From positions 2,604,001 through 2,668,000 of the forward strand of contig NZ_CP018616.1 in assembly GCF_002849855.1 (NCBI RefSeq): a DNA stretch of 64,000 nt, written 5' to 3'. Position numbers and translations under genes: made by a program. Below the pieces are notes generated by a model that worked only from the letters and a program-made list of their open reading frames with translations, had not been told where the DNA came from and searched no databases. This stretch comes from Vibrio azureus (GTDB lineage: Bacteria; Pseudomonadota; Gammaproteobacteria; Enterobacterales; Vibrionaceae). Shown here in pieces: positions 1 to 8,925 of this stretch; the first letter of the stretch is position 1, and each line of letters begins with the position of its first letter.

Positions 1-332
1 GCGTATCCGTATTCAGGATGGCCTGGGGTTTTAGAATGCAGTTGACGGAAGTTTTTTAAATCGTCAATCGACAACTCATAACCACTTAGGTGCAATAACG
101 AATAAATCAGCATAGAGCCATGACCATTTGAAAGCACAAAACGGTCACGGTCAGCCCACTCAGGGTTTGCTGGATTATGGTTTAAGTGAGAACGCCAAAG
201 AACTTCAGCGATGTCAGCCATGCCCATAGGTGCACCTGGGTGACCAGAATTGGCCTGTTGTACACCGTCCATACTGAGAGCACGGATAGCATTAGCGAGC
301 TGTTTGTTCGAAAGATGGTTATGAGAAGACAT
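1..332 (-). CDS. tkt: Transketolase, N-terminal part (cut by window edge)
   Basis: Transketolase moves two-carbon units between sugar phosphates in the non-oxidative pentose phosphate pathway, using thiamine diphosphate in the cytosol. Reading the minus strand from the ATG at 332 gives a protein starting [20 protein letters not shown], followed by the family-typical [12 protein letters not shown] and LSNGHGSML stretches that line the cofactor site. About 110 codons are visible; the rest lies beyond base 1. An AGGAG Shine-Dalgarno sequence sits 6 bases before the ATG. The gene diverges from metK, an arrangement I know from other vibrios. Identification is firm; which of any transketolase paralogues it is cannot be told from this part. 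Confidence 0.95.
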   Translation of the reverse strand, partial: MSSHNHLSNKQLANAIRALSMDGVQQANSGHPGAPMGMADIAEVLWRSHLNHNPANPEWADRDRFVLSNGHGSMLIYSLLHLSGYELSIDDLKNFRQLHSKTPGHPEYGY

Positions 333-660
333 GTCTGCTCCTGAGTGCATGAAAGCAAATTGATAAAGAGATGTAAGCACATTGAGTGCACATGACATTC
401 TCTCAAAGCAAAATTATGACTGCAAACGTTTACTCCAGATTTTTAAGGGTTTTACGCATTATTTTGCTGCAAATTTTTGCTTTCTCAACGATACCGAAGC
501 AAAAAACCAGTGAAACGAATTTATCTGCCCAAAATATATTTTGTTCTGCTCTCAATGGCGACATTGACCCGCCAAGCAGCATGTACTCTGGCTCATGACT
601 ATCAAGCAAACAATTAATAGATCAAAACTGCTCATCCCTTTATAAAAAGAGCTTGTAATT
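333..660. other. tkt-metK intergenic region, tkt side
   Basis: This is the tkt half of the 444-base divergent intergenic region. It is AT-rich and should hold the tkt promoter, but I could not pick a convincing -35/-10 pair. Short open frames here have no ribosome site or family resemblance and I do not call them genes. Confidence 0.4.
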
Positions 661-680
661 TGAACGTGTAAATTTAAAAT
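653..680 (+). promoter_or_regulatory. Candidate metK promoter
   Basis: TTGTAA (653-658), a 16-base spacer and TAAAAT (675-680) form a sigma-70-like promoter that ends exactly where the MetJ boxes begin. The fit to consensus is moderate, so the exact promoter is inferred, but MetJ bound at 681 would block it. Confidence 0.45.
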
Positions 681-704
681 AGACGTCTAGATGTAGAAAC
701 ACCT
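681..704 (+). promoter_or_regulatory. MetJ operator (tandem met boxes) upstream of metK
   Basis: Bases 681-688 are AGACGTCT, the exact 8-bp met box consensus, followed directly by AGATGTAG (689-696, 6 of 8) and a weaker third box AAACACCT (697-704). MetJ dimers with bound S-adenosylmethionine bind such tandem boxes cooperatively. The site is about 75 bases before metK, so the enzyme's product would repress its own synthesis, as in enterobacteria. Confidence 0.85.
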
Positions 705-776
705 ACAAAACGTATTGTATTTTCAGAGTCCGCTAATGTAAGCGCACTGTGAGTAAACTTTAAGATTGGAGCTATC

Positions 777-1931
777 ATGGCTAAGCACCTGTTCACTTCT
801 GAATCTGTTTCAGAAGGCCATCCAGATAAAATCGCAGACCAAATTTCTGACGCCGTTCTTGATGCAATTCTTGAGCAAGACCCGAAGGCACGTGTTGCTT
901 GTGAAACTTACGTCAAAACCGGTATGGTTATGGTTGGCGGTGAAGTAACCACTTCTGCATGGGTTGATATCGAGGAAATCACTCGTGAAACCGTTCGTGA
1001 AATTGGTTACGTTCATTCTGACATGGGTTTTGATGCAGACTCTTGTGCTGTTCTAAACACCATTGGTAAACAGTCTCCAGATATCAATCAAGGTGTTGAT
1101 AAGGAAGATCCTAAAGAGCAAGGTGCTGGTGACCAAGGTATCATGTTTGGTTACGCAACCAACGAAACTGAGATCCTAATGCCTGCTCCAATCACTTACT
1201 CTCACCTGCTAGTGAAAAAGCAAGCTGAAGTTCGTAAGAGCGGTAAACTGGATTTCCTTCGTCCAGATGCAAAATCTCAGGTAACCTTCCAGTACGACCA
1301 AGGCAAAATTGTTGGTATTGATGCTGTTGTTCTTTCAACTCAGCACTGTGATTCCATCTCTACGCCAGATCTACGCGAAGCGGTAATGGAAGAGATCATT
1401 AAACCAGTATTGCCTTCTGAGTGGATCAACAAAGAAACCAATTTCTTCATCAACCCAACTGGCCGTTTCGTAATCGGTGGCCCTATGGGTGACTGTGGTC
1501 TAACAGGCCGTAAAATCATCGTAGATACGTACGGCGGTGCTGCTCGTCACGGTGGTGGTGCATTCTCTGGTAAAGATCCATCGAAAGTAGACCGCTCTGC
1601 CGCTTACGCAGCACGTTACGTAGCGAAAAACATTGTCGCTGCAGGCATGGCTGATCGTTGTGAAATCCAACTTTCTTACGCAATCGGTGTTGCTGATCCA
1701 ACCTCCATCATGGTGGAAACATTTGGTACAGAAAAAGTATCACACGACATCATCATTGAAGCTGTACGTCAGCACTTCGATCTACGCCCATACGGCCTAC
1801 AAGAAATGCTGAACCTTCTGCAACCAATCTACAAGAAGACAGCAGCATATGGCCACTTTGGTCGTGACGAGTTCCCTTGGGAAGCCACAGACAAAGCACA
1901 TCTGCTAAGAGACTTCGCTGGTATCAAATAA
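777..1931 (+). CDS. metK: S-adenosylmethionine synthase
   Basis: MetK makes S-adenosylmethionine from methionine and ATP, releasing phosphate and pyrophosphate; it works as a cytosolic tetramer. The 384-residue product has the usual family length. Visible motifs are GHPDK at residues 14-18, the [12 protein letters not shown] signature at 116-127 and the glycine-rich [12 protein letters not shown] signature at 259-270. The ATG at 777 follows TTGGAGCTATC, a good ribosome site. The gene stands alone between MetJ boxes and a terminator at 1953-1979, so it is a single-gene unit controlled by methionine supply. Confidence 0.98.
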   Translation: MAKHLFTSESVSEGHPDKIADQISDAVLDAILEQDPKARVACETYVKTGMVMVGGEVTTSAWVDIEEITRETVREIGYVHSDMGFDADSCAVLNTIGKQSPDINQGVDKEDPKEQGAGDQGIMFGYATNETEILMPAPITYSHLLVKKQAEVRKSGKLDFLRPDAKSQVTFQYDQGKIVGIDAVVLSTQHCDSISTPDLREAVMEEIIKPVLPSEWINKETNFFINPTGRFVIGGPMGDCGLTGRKIIVDTYGGAARHGGGAFSGKDPSKVDRSAAYAARYVAKNIVAAGMADRCEIQLSYAIGVADPTSIMVETFGTEKVSHDIIIEAVRQHFDLRPYGLQEMLNLLQPIYKKTAAYGHFGRDEFPWEATDKAHLLRDFAGIK

Positions 1932-1952
1932 CATCAGCACGGAGCAACAAAG

Positions 1953-1979
1953 ACCCTTGCTATTGCGAGGGTTTTTTTA
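1953..1979 (+). terminator. Rho-independent terminator of metK
   Basis: ACCCTTGC (1953-1960) pairs with GCGAGGGT (1965-1972), with one G-U pair and a TATT loop, and runs into seven T residues. It lies 22 bases after the metK stop. Confidence 0.9.
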
Positions 1980-2357
1980 TGCCTCTCATTTTTGGTGTAA
2001 TACTACTTCCTCCTAAATTTGAACACTTAAATTGAACAAAAAGACAGCAATTATTTGTAAATTTCACCATCCCCACCGATAGTTAAAGATGATGCTCAAA
2101 GGCGTTTTGTCACTGAGGGCATTTTTGTGTTCTATTGGTGAATCACCTTCACTAATACAGCACTCATTTACGGCTTGATACCAAACACAGCGAGCAGTTG
2201 GAAAGGTTTTACGTAAACAAAAACGAATGAGCATTTATGTCGCTTTACACGAATGACAGCGACACACTCAGTCTACAAGTAAGACAAATAATGAGATGGG
2301 TTACAGCTTGTTTCGTTTGGTACAGATCGACATCATGGAATAAATCAAGGAGGAATT
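1980..2357. other. Intergenic region without recognised gene
   Basis: About 380 bases between the metK terminator and the DUF2189 gene. Only the AAGGAGG ribosome site of the next gene (near 2348) stands out. I see no RNA gene, repeat or clear operator. Confidence 0.4.
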
Positions 2358-3155
2358 ATGCCTCGAACAGTGAATCCATCTGAGATCCAAAATAAACACA
2401 AATCGCAGTCTGACCAACACTACGCCAGAACCATTCCCTGCAATAAAGTCACCGTGACCTCTCCCTTCCACTGGCTAGCGTTAGGCTGCCATGATTTCGT
2501 TAGAATGCCCTTTATTAGTGCCTTTTATGGCATGTGTTTTATGGCTGCAGCTGTCGGCATCGTTCTGTTAGTTGAGTGGCAAGGCTCACACTTGGTGGTG
2601 ATGCCCAGCTTGGTTGTCTATATGCTGATTGGCCCCTTCTTGGCTCTTGGGCTCTATGATGCGAGTTGGGAGAGAGAACGTGGCCACAGACCAAGTTTAC
2701 TGCATTCAATGAAAGCCATCAGTCGAAATTCAACATCACAATGGGCATTTGCAGTGCTGTTGGCGATCAGCATGATCTTTTGGATGCGCATTGCTGCTCT
2801 TCTGCATGCAATATACCCTGCTGTACAAGGTGCACCTTTGAGTGAGTTTTTACCATTTTTAGCCATTGGTTCTGTGGTTGGATTTGTTTTGGCCTGTGTC
2901 GTATTTAGCATCTCAGCCTTTTCGATCCCCTTAATGATGGAAAGAAGAGTCGATATGATGACCGCCGTATTTACAAGCTTTAACGCTGTTAAATCGAATA
3001 TTCCCGCAATGATTGTTTGGGCCATTATTATTTGTGCGGGCATACTCATTGGCTTTGCGACCTACGGTATTGGTATGCTGTTTACTATGCCTATCTTAGG
3101 CTACGGAACATGGCACGCTTACCATGCAACGATTAAGAAAAAGCACACACCTTAA
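2358..3155 (+). CDS. DUF2189 family inner membrane protein
   Basis: A 265-residue integral membrane protein of unknown function, best matching the DUF2189 family from overall pattern and the conserved HWLALGCHDFVRMPFISAFYG region after a polar N-terminus of about 40 residues. About six hydrophobic segments can be seen, among them two near residues 60-105 and pairs near 125-150, 165-195 and 210-250, with a charged loop ASWERERGHRPS after the second. The ATG at 2358 has a near-perfect AAGGAGG 7 bases upstream. It is a single-gene unit with its own terminator at 3177. No catalytic motif is visible. Confidence 0.75.
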   Translation: MPRTVNPSEIQNKHKSQSDQHYARTIPCNKVTVTSPFHWLALGCHDFVRMPFISAFYGMCFMAAAVGIVLLVEWQGSHLVVMPSLVVYMLIGPFLALGLYDASWERERGHRPSLLHSMKAISRNSTSQWAFAVLLAISMIFWMRIAALLHAIYPAVQGAPLSEFLPFLAIGSVVGFVLACVVFSISAFSIPLMMERRVDMMTAVFTSFNAVKSNIPAMIVWAIIICAGILIGFATYGIGMLFTMPILGYGTWHAYHATIKKKHTP

Positions 3156-3176
3156 ATAACAAATGGTATGATTTGG

Positions 3177-3204
3177 GCCCTCGCAACTGCGGGGGCTTTT
3201 TTTG
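3177..3204 (+). terminator. Terminator after the DUF2189 gene
   Basis: GCCCTCGC (3177-3184) pairs with GCGGGGGC (3189-3196), allowing one T-G pair, around an AACT loop, followed by seven T residues. It separates the DUF2189 gene from sprT. Confidence 0.88.
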
Positions 3205-3222
3205 TGATTAATGAGGTACAGA

Positions 3223-3720
3223 GTGAAACATCAGCAAAGTGACAAAGTCAGACAAGTGATCGTCAATTGCGTCATCAAAGCTGAGCAAGCATTTAAACGT
3301 ACTTTTCCAGTGCCTTCTTGTCACTTCAATGTTCGTGGTAAAGCAGCAGGAAAAGCCTACTTACAACGCAATGAAATTCGCCTCAACCCCATTCTTTTTG
3401 ACGAAAACCCAACGGCTTTCTTTAAAGAAGTGATCCCTCACGAAGTCGCTCACTTGATCACTTATCAGATCTACGGTCGTGTTCAACCACACGGTAAAGA
3501 ATGGCAAAACATTATGGAGAATGTGTTTCAGGTACCCGCTAAAACCACTCACAGCTTCGATGTTGCTTCAGTACAAGGTAAAACCTTTGAATACCGTTGC
3601 CATTGTACGACCTACCCGCTTTCAATTCGTCGCCATAATAAGGTCCAACGCAATCAAGCGACTTATTCTTGTCAAAAATGTCGCTGCTTATTAGCATTTA
3701 CCGGTGTCCAGCTCTCCTAG
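3223..3720 (+). CDS. sprT: SprT family zinc metalloprotease-like protein
   Basis: SprT proteins are predicted zinc metallopeptidases related to the SprT domain of eukaryotic Spartan; the bacterial role is poorly known. From the GTG at 3223 the product has 165 residues with HEVAH at 73-77 and a third ligand in QPHGKEW (H90), then a C-terminal zinc ribbon (CHC at 126-128, CQKC at 150-153). I prefer the GTG because GAGG lies 6 bases before it; an in-frame ATG at 3211 sits right on the preceding terminator with no ribosome site. It begins the order sprT-endA-rsmE-gshB, which is conserved in vibrios and enterobacteria. Confidence 0.9.
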   Translation: MKHQQSDKVRQVIVNCVIKAEQAFKRTFPVPSCHFNVRGKAAGKAYLQRNEIRLNPILFDENPTAFFKEVIPHEVAHLITYQIYGRVQPHGKEWQNIMENVFQVPAKTTHSFDVASVQGKTFEYRCHCTTYPLSIRRHNKVQRNQATYSCQKCRCLLAFTGVQLS

Positions 3721-3976
3721 TTTAAGCAACACCAGAGTGGCCTCTAAAGCCCCCCAAAAAATTCCCTCACTCTAATGGCTCATAGATTTTATGAGTCATC
3801 GCTTTTGATGGTAAATCGTTGTTGATAACACGCAGCCTTTGGTATTTTGCCTATTGAACAAACCAAAAACTTGGTTATAAAAAGCGATCATATCAACAGG
3901 TCAACCCTCTCGAGCATAAAATTTGATTTTTGCGTGTTAGAATGGATAACTTCATACTTTTCTAGTACTTTTACTT

Positions 3977-4675
3977 ATGAAATATCTATTCTATTTATCA
4001 CTATTTGTTTTCTCAACCTCAACTCTTGCCGTTCCACCCAGTTCTTTTTCTGCCGCTAAAAGAGAAGCGGTCAAAATTTACCAAGATCATCCCACCAGCT
4101 TTTACTGTGGTTGCCAAATCCAATGGCAAGGTAAAAAGGGGATTCCAGATCTTTCGTCCTGTGGATACCAAATTCGCAAACAACAAAAACGGGCCTCTCG
4201 CATAGAGTGGGAACACGTGGTGCCAGCTTGGCAATTTGGTCATCAACGTCAATGTTGGCAAAAAGGTGGACGCAAGAACTGTTCTCGTAGCGACAAAACA
4301 TTTCGTTTAATGGAAGCGGATTTGCACAACCTAACCCCTGCAATTGGCGAAGTGAATGGTGACCGTTCTAACTACAACTTCAGTCAGTGGAAAGGAAAAG
4401 ATGGCGCAAGCTATGGCCGCTGTGACATGCAAGTTAACTTCAAACAGCGTAGAGTCATGCCACCCGATCGAGCTCGTGGTTCAATCGCTAGAACATACCT
4501 GTATATGAGTAAGCATTACGGCTTCAAGCTTTCTAAATCACAAAATCAATTGATGAGTGCCTGGAACAAAACGTATCCTGCTGATAAATGGGAATGCGAG
4601 CGTGATCAGCGAATTGCACACATTCAAGGTAACCATAATCCATACGTACAAGCCGCTTGCAAAACGGTTCTTTAA
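3977..4675 (+). CDS. endA: Periplasmic endonuclease I
   Basis: Endonuclease I cuts DNA and RNA non-specifically in the periplasm; in Vibrio the homologues Vvn, Dns and EndA limit uptake of foreign DNA. The 232-residue precursor has a signal peptide ending near residue 18 (STSTLA). The known Vvn active-site residues are all at the same numbers: E79 and H80 in [10 protein letters not shown]113 in LMEADLHNL and N127 in VNGDR. Eight cysteines fit the family's disulfides, which keep it inactive in the reducing cytosol. The ribosome site before 3977 is poor. The 256-base gap upstream suggests its own promoter. Confidence 0.96.
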   Translation: MKYLFYLSLFVFSTSTLAVPPSSFSAAKREAVKIYQDHPTSFYCGCQIQWQGKKGIPDLSSCGYQIRKQQKRASRIEWEHVVPAWQFGHQRQCWQKGGRKNCSRSDKTFRLMEADLHNLTPAIGEVNGDRSNYNFSQWKGKDGASYGRCDMQVNFKQRRVMPPDRARGSIARTYLYMSKHYGFKLSKSQNQLMSAWNKTYPADKWECERDQRIAHIQGNHNPYVQAACKTVL

Positions 4676-4692
4676 GCACGGTTATCTCTTTC

Positions 4693-4775
4693 AGGGCTTT
4701 CGATAACGTCGAACATTGACCAATCCCTTTCACCATGACATGGAGGAAGGGACGAGTTGTTCAAGAGAAAGCCCT
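4693..4775 (+). other. Nested inverted repeats between endA and rsmE
   Basis: AGGGCTTTC at 4693-4701 is perfectly complementary to GAAAGCCCT at 4767-4775. Inside it, TCCCTT pairs with AAGGGA and CCAT with ATGG around GAC. Together they would give a long stepped hairpin in the transcript. There is no tight T-run after it, so it is not a standard terminator; it may affect RNA stability or rsmE expression. Confidence 0.45.
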
Positions 4776-4853
4776 TAGCTGCCCCTTGTTTTTTCGATAA
4801 AAAGCATCCATGTTAGTGTCTCAATACTCGCGTATGCAGGAAAAAACAACACG

Positions 4854-5585
4854 ATGCGTATCCCTCGAATTTATCACCCAGAAACCATTCAACAACTTGG
4901 AGCCCTCGCTTTAAGCGAAGATGCCGCTGGCCATATAGGTCGAGTGCTACGTATGAAAGAAGGTCAAGCCGTCCTTCTGTTTGATGGTAGTGGTGCGGAA
5001 TTCCCAGCCGTCATCAGCCAAGTCACAAAGAAAAGTGTAATGGTTGAGCTCTCTGAGCGTGTAGAACATAACATTGAATCACCGCTCGATCTGCACCTTG
5101 GCCAAGTCGTCTCCCGAGGTGACAAAATGGAATTCACCATCCAAAAATCGGTAGAACTTGGCGTCAACAGCATTACCCCACTTATTTCTGAACGCTGCGG
5201 TGTAAAACTCGATCAAAAACGCTTTGAGAAAAAGCTCGCCCAATGGCAAAAAATTGCGATCAGCGCTTGTGAACAATGTGGCCGTAACCGTATCCCAGAA
5301 ATCCGCCCTGTCATGACACTAGAGCAATGGTGCCAAGAGTCATTCGACGGTTTGAGATTAAATTTACATCCGCGAGCAAAATACTCAATCAACACGCTGC
5401 CTACTCCGATTGAAAAAGTGCGCCTCTTAATCGGTCCAGAGGGTGGATTATCATCAGGCGAAATAGAAATGACTCGTGAGCATCAATTCGAAGAAACCTT
5501 ATTAGGTCCTCGCGTGCTTCGAACTGAAACGGCCGCTTTAACCGCAATTACCGCTTTACAAGTTCGTTTTGGCGACCTTGGTTAA
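4854..5585 (+). CDS. rsmE: 16S rRNA (uracil(1498)-N3)-methyltransferase
   Basis: RsmE methylates N3 of U1498 in helix 44 of 16S rRNA within the 30S subunit. The 243-residue product has the N-terminal PUA-like part ([10 protein letters not shown]... [12 protein letters not shown]) and the C-terminal SPOUT knot, recognised by [15 protein letters not shown] and [16 protein letters not shown], which form the S-adenosylmethionine pocket. The length equals the E. coli protein. It is followed after 13 bases by gshB, so the two are probably co-transcribed. Identification is firm. Confidence 0.97.
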   Translation: MRIPRIYHPETIQQLGALALSEDAAGHIGRVLRMKEGQAVLLFDGSGAEFPAVISQVTKKSVMVELSERVEHNIESPLDLHLGQVVSRGDKMEFTIQKSVELGVNSITPLISERCGVKLDQKRFEKKLAQWQKIAISACEQCGRNRIPEIRPVMTLEQWCQESFDGLRLNLHPRAKYSINTLPTPIEKVRLLIGPEGGLSSGEIEMTREHQFEETLLGPRVLRTETAALTAITALQVRFGDLG

Positions 5586-5598
5586 ATGGAGAAATACA

Positions 5599-6564
5599 AT
5601 GCTTAAACTCGGAATAGTAATGGACCCAATCTCGTCCATTAATATCAAAAAAGATTCTAGTTTTGCCATGATGCTTGAAGCACAGCGTCGTGGCTACGAA
5701 ATTCACTATATGGAAATGAGCGACCTTCACCTAGACCAGGGTAAAGCCATCGCCGACACCAAAATAGTTGAACTCCAAGAAGATCCCAACGGTTGGTACC
5801 AATTCAAATCAGAGCAGACTATCGAACTTTCTGAACTTGATGCTGTACTCATGCGTAAAGATCCTCCATTCGACACCGAATACATCTATGCGACCTACAT
5901 TCTTGAGCGAGCTGAAGAGCAAGGCGTTCTGATTGTCAACAAACCACAGAGCCTACGTGACTGTAACGAAAAGCTGTTCACTGCTTGGTTCCCAGAGCTC
6001 ACACCGACCACCATTGTGACTCGCAAAGCAGAAAAAATTAAAGCTTTCCGTGAAGAACACGGCGATGTAATTTTAAAACCCCTCGATGGTATGGGTGGCG
6101 CATCCATTTTCCGTGTTAAAGAAGGCGATCCGAACGTCTCAGTGATTATCGAAACCCTGACGAACCACGGTCAAAACTACGCGATGGCGCAAACTTTTGT
6201 GCCGGACATCAGCAATGGCGATAAACGTATCCTTGTCGTAGATGGTGAGCCGATACCTTATTGTCTAGCACGCATTCCTGCAAAAGGAGAGACTCGCGGT
6301 AATTTAGCCGCTGGCGGCACAGGCGAAGCTCGACCTCTTAGTGAAACGGATATGAAGATTGCACAAGCTGTTGCTCCGACTCTGAAAGAGAAAGGACTTA
6401 TCTTTGTCGGTCTTGACGTAATCGGTGATAAACTGACCGAAATCAACGTCACCAGCCCAACCTGCATTCGCGAAATCGAAGCCGCCTTTGATATTTCTAT
6501 TACTGGAAAACTCATGGATGCGATTGAACGTCGTATTAAAGGCGAACAGCTCGCCAAATTGTAG
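5599..6564 (+). CDS. gshB: Glutathione synthetase
   Basis: GshB joins gamma-glutamylcysteine and glycine with ATP to make glutathione. The product from the ATG at 5599 (MLKLGIVMDPISSINIKKDS) has 321 residues, close to the 316 of E. coli. I chose this start over the in-frame ATG at 5569 because that one overlaps rsmE, lacks family similarity, and GGAG lies before 5599. ATP-grasp features include VILKPLDGMGGASIF, the KGETRGNLAAGG phosphate-binding loop and the EINVTSPTCIREIE metal site. It sits 13 bases after rsmE in a conserved group with yqgE and ruvX. Confidence 0.98.
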   Translation: MLKLGIVMDPISSINIKKDSSFAMMLEAQRRGYEIHYMEMSDLHLDQGKAIADTKIVELQEDPNGWYQFKSEQTIELSELDAVLMRKDPPFDTEYIYATYILERAEEQGVLIVNKPQSLRDCNEKLFTAWFPELTPTTIVTRKAEKIKAFREEHGDVILKPLDGMGGASIFRVKEGDPNVSVIIETLTNHGQNYAMAQTFVPDISNGDKRILVVDGEPIPYCLARIPAKGETRGNLAAGGTGEARPLSETDMKIAQAVAPTLKEKGLIFVGLDVIGDKLTEINVTSPTCIREIEAAFDISITGKLMDAIERRIKGEQLAKL

Positions 6565-6664
6565 TACAGTTAATAGAGAGGCCCATCAATTAGCTTAAGC
6601 TGGCGTAATCACAACTTAACAAGTGCTGCGCTTGCTTGAGTGACAACAAAAAGGCTGAAATGGA

Positions 6665-7228
6665 ATGAACCTAAAGAACTATTTTTTAGTTGCCATGCCC
6701 GGAATGAAAGACCCTTACTTTCAACATAGAGTCATTTATGTGTGCGAACACAATGAAGAAGGGGCAATGGGTCTAATGATTAACGCTCCTGTCGACATTA
6801 CGATCGGCAATATGCTTAAACAGGTCGAAGTTCAGCCAGTGCATCCACGTCTCTTTGAGGACAGCTTAGATAAGCCCGTTTACAATGGCGGACCGATTTC
6901 AGAAGATCGAGGTTTTATCCTGCACAAACCGAAAGATTATTATGAATCAAGCATCCAAATGACCGATGAGTTAGCCGTAACCACATCACGCGATATTCTT
7001 TCTGTGCTCGGAACAGAAGCAGAGCCAAGTGATTATCTGGTTGCTCTGGGTTACTCTGGTTGGAGCCCAGGCCAACTCGAAATGGAACTTGCAGAAAACT
7101 CATGGTTAACGATTGAAGCAACACCAGAGATCATTTTCGATACACCAATTACTGAACGTTGGACAAAAGCCGTCGAAAAGCTCGGTATCAACCCAAGCCA
7201 ATTATCCTCAGACGCAGGTCATGCATAA
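6665..7228 (+). CDS. yqgE: YqgE/AlgH family protein (DUF179)
   Basis: A 187-residue cytosolic protein of the YqgE/AlgH (DUF179) family. The family has no proven biochemical activity; the Pseudomonas name AlgH came from alginate regulation. Family hallmarks are [29 protein letters not shown] near the start, [15 protein letters not shown] in the middle and [13 protein letters not shown] toward the end. It is 53 bases before ruvX and the pair is widely conserved, which hints at a linked role, but I infer nothing more exact. Confidence 0.93.
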   Translation: MNLKNYFLVAMPGMKDPYFQHRVIYVCEHNEEGAMGLMINAPVDITIGNMLKQVEVQPVHPRLFEDSLDKPVYNGGPISEDRGFILHKPKDYYESSIQMTDELAVTTSRDILSVLGTEAEPSDYLVALGYSGWSPGQLEMELAENSWLTIEATPEIIFDTPITERWTKAVEKLGINPSQLSSDAGHA

Positions 7229-7281
7229 TAGGTTTGTTTAACAGATTACATTTTCCACCTAATTGAGATTCGAAACACCCT

Positions 7282-7707
7282 ATGTCACGTACAGTTATGG
7301 CCTTTGATTTTGGCACCAAAAGTATCGGTAGCGCTATCGGGCAAGAAATTACCGGTACCGCTTCACCTTTAAAAGCATTTAAAGCCAATGATGGTATTCC
7401 AAACTGGGATGATATCGAAAAACAGATAAAGGAATGGCAGCCTAATTTACTGGTTGTCGGCTTACCCACCGACCTACACGGCAAAGCGCTTGAAACAATC
7501 ACCCCCAGAGCAAAAAAGTTTGCCAATCGCCTTCAAGGTCGCTTTGGTTTGCCTGTTGAACTGCATGACGAGCGTTTATCAACCACAGAAGCTCGCGCTG
7601 AACTCTTTGATATGGGAGGCTACAAAGCCCTATCAAAAGGTAATGTTGATTGCCAATCCGCCGTCATCATTCTAGAAAGCTGGTTTGAAAACCTTTGGGC
7701 AGAATAA
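7282..7707 (+). CDS. ruvX: Holliday junction resolvase-like / pre-16S rRNA nuclease
   Basis: RuvX (YqgF) has an RNase H-like fold and in E. coli is needed for final 5' processing of 16S rRNA; a role as Holliday junction resolvase has also been proposed. The 141-residue product shows the [14 protein letters not shown] catalytic strand near residue 8, the [11 protein letters not shown] loop and the [15 protein letters not shown] segment with acidic residues, and ends with the [13 protein letters not shown] helix. It closes the rsmE-gshB-yqgE-ruvX series. A 33-base perfect-armed inverted repeat lies downstream and separates it from pilU on the other strand. Confidence 0.94.
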   Translation: MSRTVMAFDFGTKSIGSAIGQEITGTASPLKAFKANDGIPNWDDIEKQIKEWQPNLLVVGLPTDLHGKALETITPRAKKFANRLQGRFGLPVELHDERLSTTEARAELFDMGGYKALSKGNVDCQSAVIILESWFENLWAE

Positions 7708-7759
7708 GTATCTGCCGGGTCATCAACTTTCCAAAGATTCCAAAAATTCCAAAGATATT

Positions 7760-7792
7760 GATACCCAAGTAACCTCAAAATGCTTGGGTATC
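7760..7792. repeat. Short palindrome of the TATACCCAAG repeat family
   Basis: GATACCCAAG (7760-7769) and CTTGGGTATC (7783-7792) are perfect 10-bp inverted arms around a 13-base loop. It sits between convergent ruvX and pilU and could stop transcription from either side, although T-runs are short. The arm sequence recurs at several other places in the window (see 33163-33322). Confidence 0.7.
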
Positions 7793-7799
7793 ACTTCTC

Positions 7800-8906
7800 T
7801 CAGTCCATGGTGATTTTAACATTCGTCAACGACCCCGAGGATATCCCGTCTCCACGTTGTGTTTTTAGCATCAAACGTAAGTCATTCGATGAGTCAGCAC
7901 TGTACAACGCATCTTCTTCACTGATTTTTCCTTGCATAACTAGCTTATAGAGTGATTGGTCGAAAGTCTGCATACCAAATTCTTTCGAGTGAGCCATGGT
8001 CGATTTGAGCTCATATAAATCCCCTCTCCGGATCAGTTCTGCAACCCGTGGGCTATTTAACAATATTTCAAACACACCGTGACGTCCGTGACCATTTTTA
8101 TCGCGGATCAATTGCTGCCCCACCACCCCTTTTAAGTTCATGGATAAATCGAATAGAAACTGCTGTTTTTGATCACTGGGTACAAGATGTAAAATACGCT
8201 CTAAGGCTTGGTTAGCATTGTTTGCATGCAACGTTGCCATACACAAATGCCCCGTTTCGGCAAAAGTCATGGCATACTCCATGGTCTCCCGTGTACGAAT
8301 CTCTCCAATCAGGATCATATCAGGTGCCTGGCGTAACGAGTTTTTCAGCGCAACCTCATAGCTTTCGGTATCTAAGCCAACTTCTCGTTGGGTGACAATA
8401 CAGCGCTGGTGTTGATGGACAAATTCGATAGGGTCTTCCACTGTCAAAATATGCCCGGATTTATTGCTGTTACGATACCCCGTCATCGCCGCCATTGTGG
8501 TTGATTTACCCGAGCCAGTCGCCCCAACCACCAAGACTAATCCCCGCTTGGCAACCGCAAGATTTTGCAAAATAGCCGGTAATTGCAGTTGTTCAAATGT
8601 CGGTATCTTAGTTTCGATACGGCGAATCACCGCCCCTGGTAATTCGCGTTGAAAAAAAGCACTGATTCGGAAACGACCACTTTCTCGCACGATGGCAAAA
8701 TTTGATTCATAACTACGACGAAAAGAAGCCCTACGTTCAGGGTCCATCGTACTATCAAGGAGATATTCAACTTCAGGCTGAGTTAATGCCTCTCCTTGTG
8801 GACGCAGTTCTCCATCCACACGAAATAATATGGGAGCGCCGACCGTGATATAGAGATCGGACGCATTTAAATCTCGCATCCTTTCGAGAAAGATATCTAA
8901 GTCCAT
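7800..8906 (-). CDS. pilU: Type IV pilus retraction accessory ATPase PilU
   Basis: PilU is a PilT-like hexameric ATPase that works with PilT to pull back type IV pili at the inner membrane; in Vibrio this drives DNA uptake and surface behaviour. The 368-residue product has Walker A VGATGSGKST at about 128-136, an Asp box (VEDPIEFVHQHQRC), Walker B DMILIGEIRTRETM and the His box AETGHLCMATLHANNANQALERI. It differs from PilT by its longer C-terminal tail. It lies 19 bases after pilT with an AAGGA ribosome site, so the two form an operon. Confidence 0.95.
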   Translation of the reverse strand: MDLDIFLERMRDLNASDLYITVGAPILFRVDGELRPQGEALTQPEVEYLLDSTMDPERRASFRRSYESNFAIVRESGRFRISAFFQRELPGAVIRRIETKIPTFEQLQLPAILQNLAVAKRGLVLVVGATGSGKSTTMAAMTGYRNSNKSGHILTVEDPIEFVHQHQRCIVTQREVGLDTESYEVALKNSLRQAPDMILIGEIRTRETMEYAMTFAETGHLCMATLHANNANQALERILHLVPSDQKQQFLFDLSMNLKGVVGQQLIRDKNGHGRHGVFEILLNSPRVAELIRRGDLYELKSTMAHSKEFGMQTFDQSLYKLVMQGKISEEDALYSADSSNDLRLMLKTQRGDGISSGSLTNVKITMD

Positions 8907-8925
8907 TTATACTTTTGTCCTTAGG

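Noticed and set aside
386..598. 70-codon frame between tkt and metK
   Set aside because: No ribosome site, odd composition and no family resemblance; the region is a promoter region.
2654..3049. 131-codon frame opposite the DUF2189 gene
   Set aside because: Shadow of a real gene that has a strong ribosome site and clear membrane segments.
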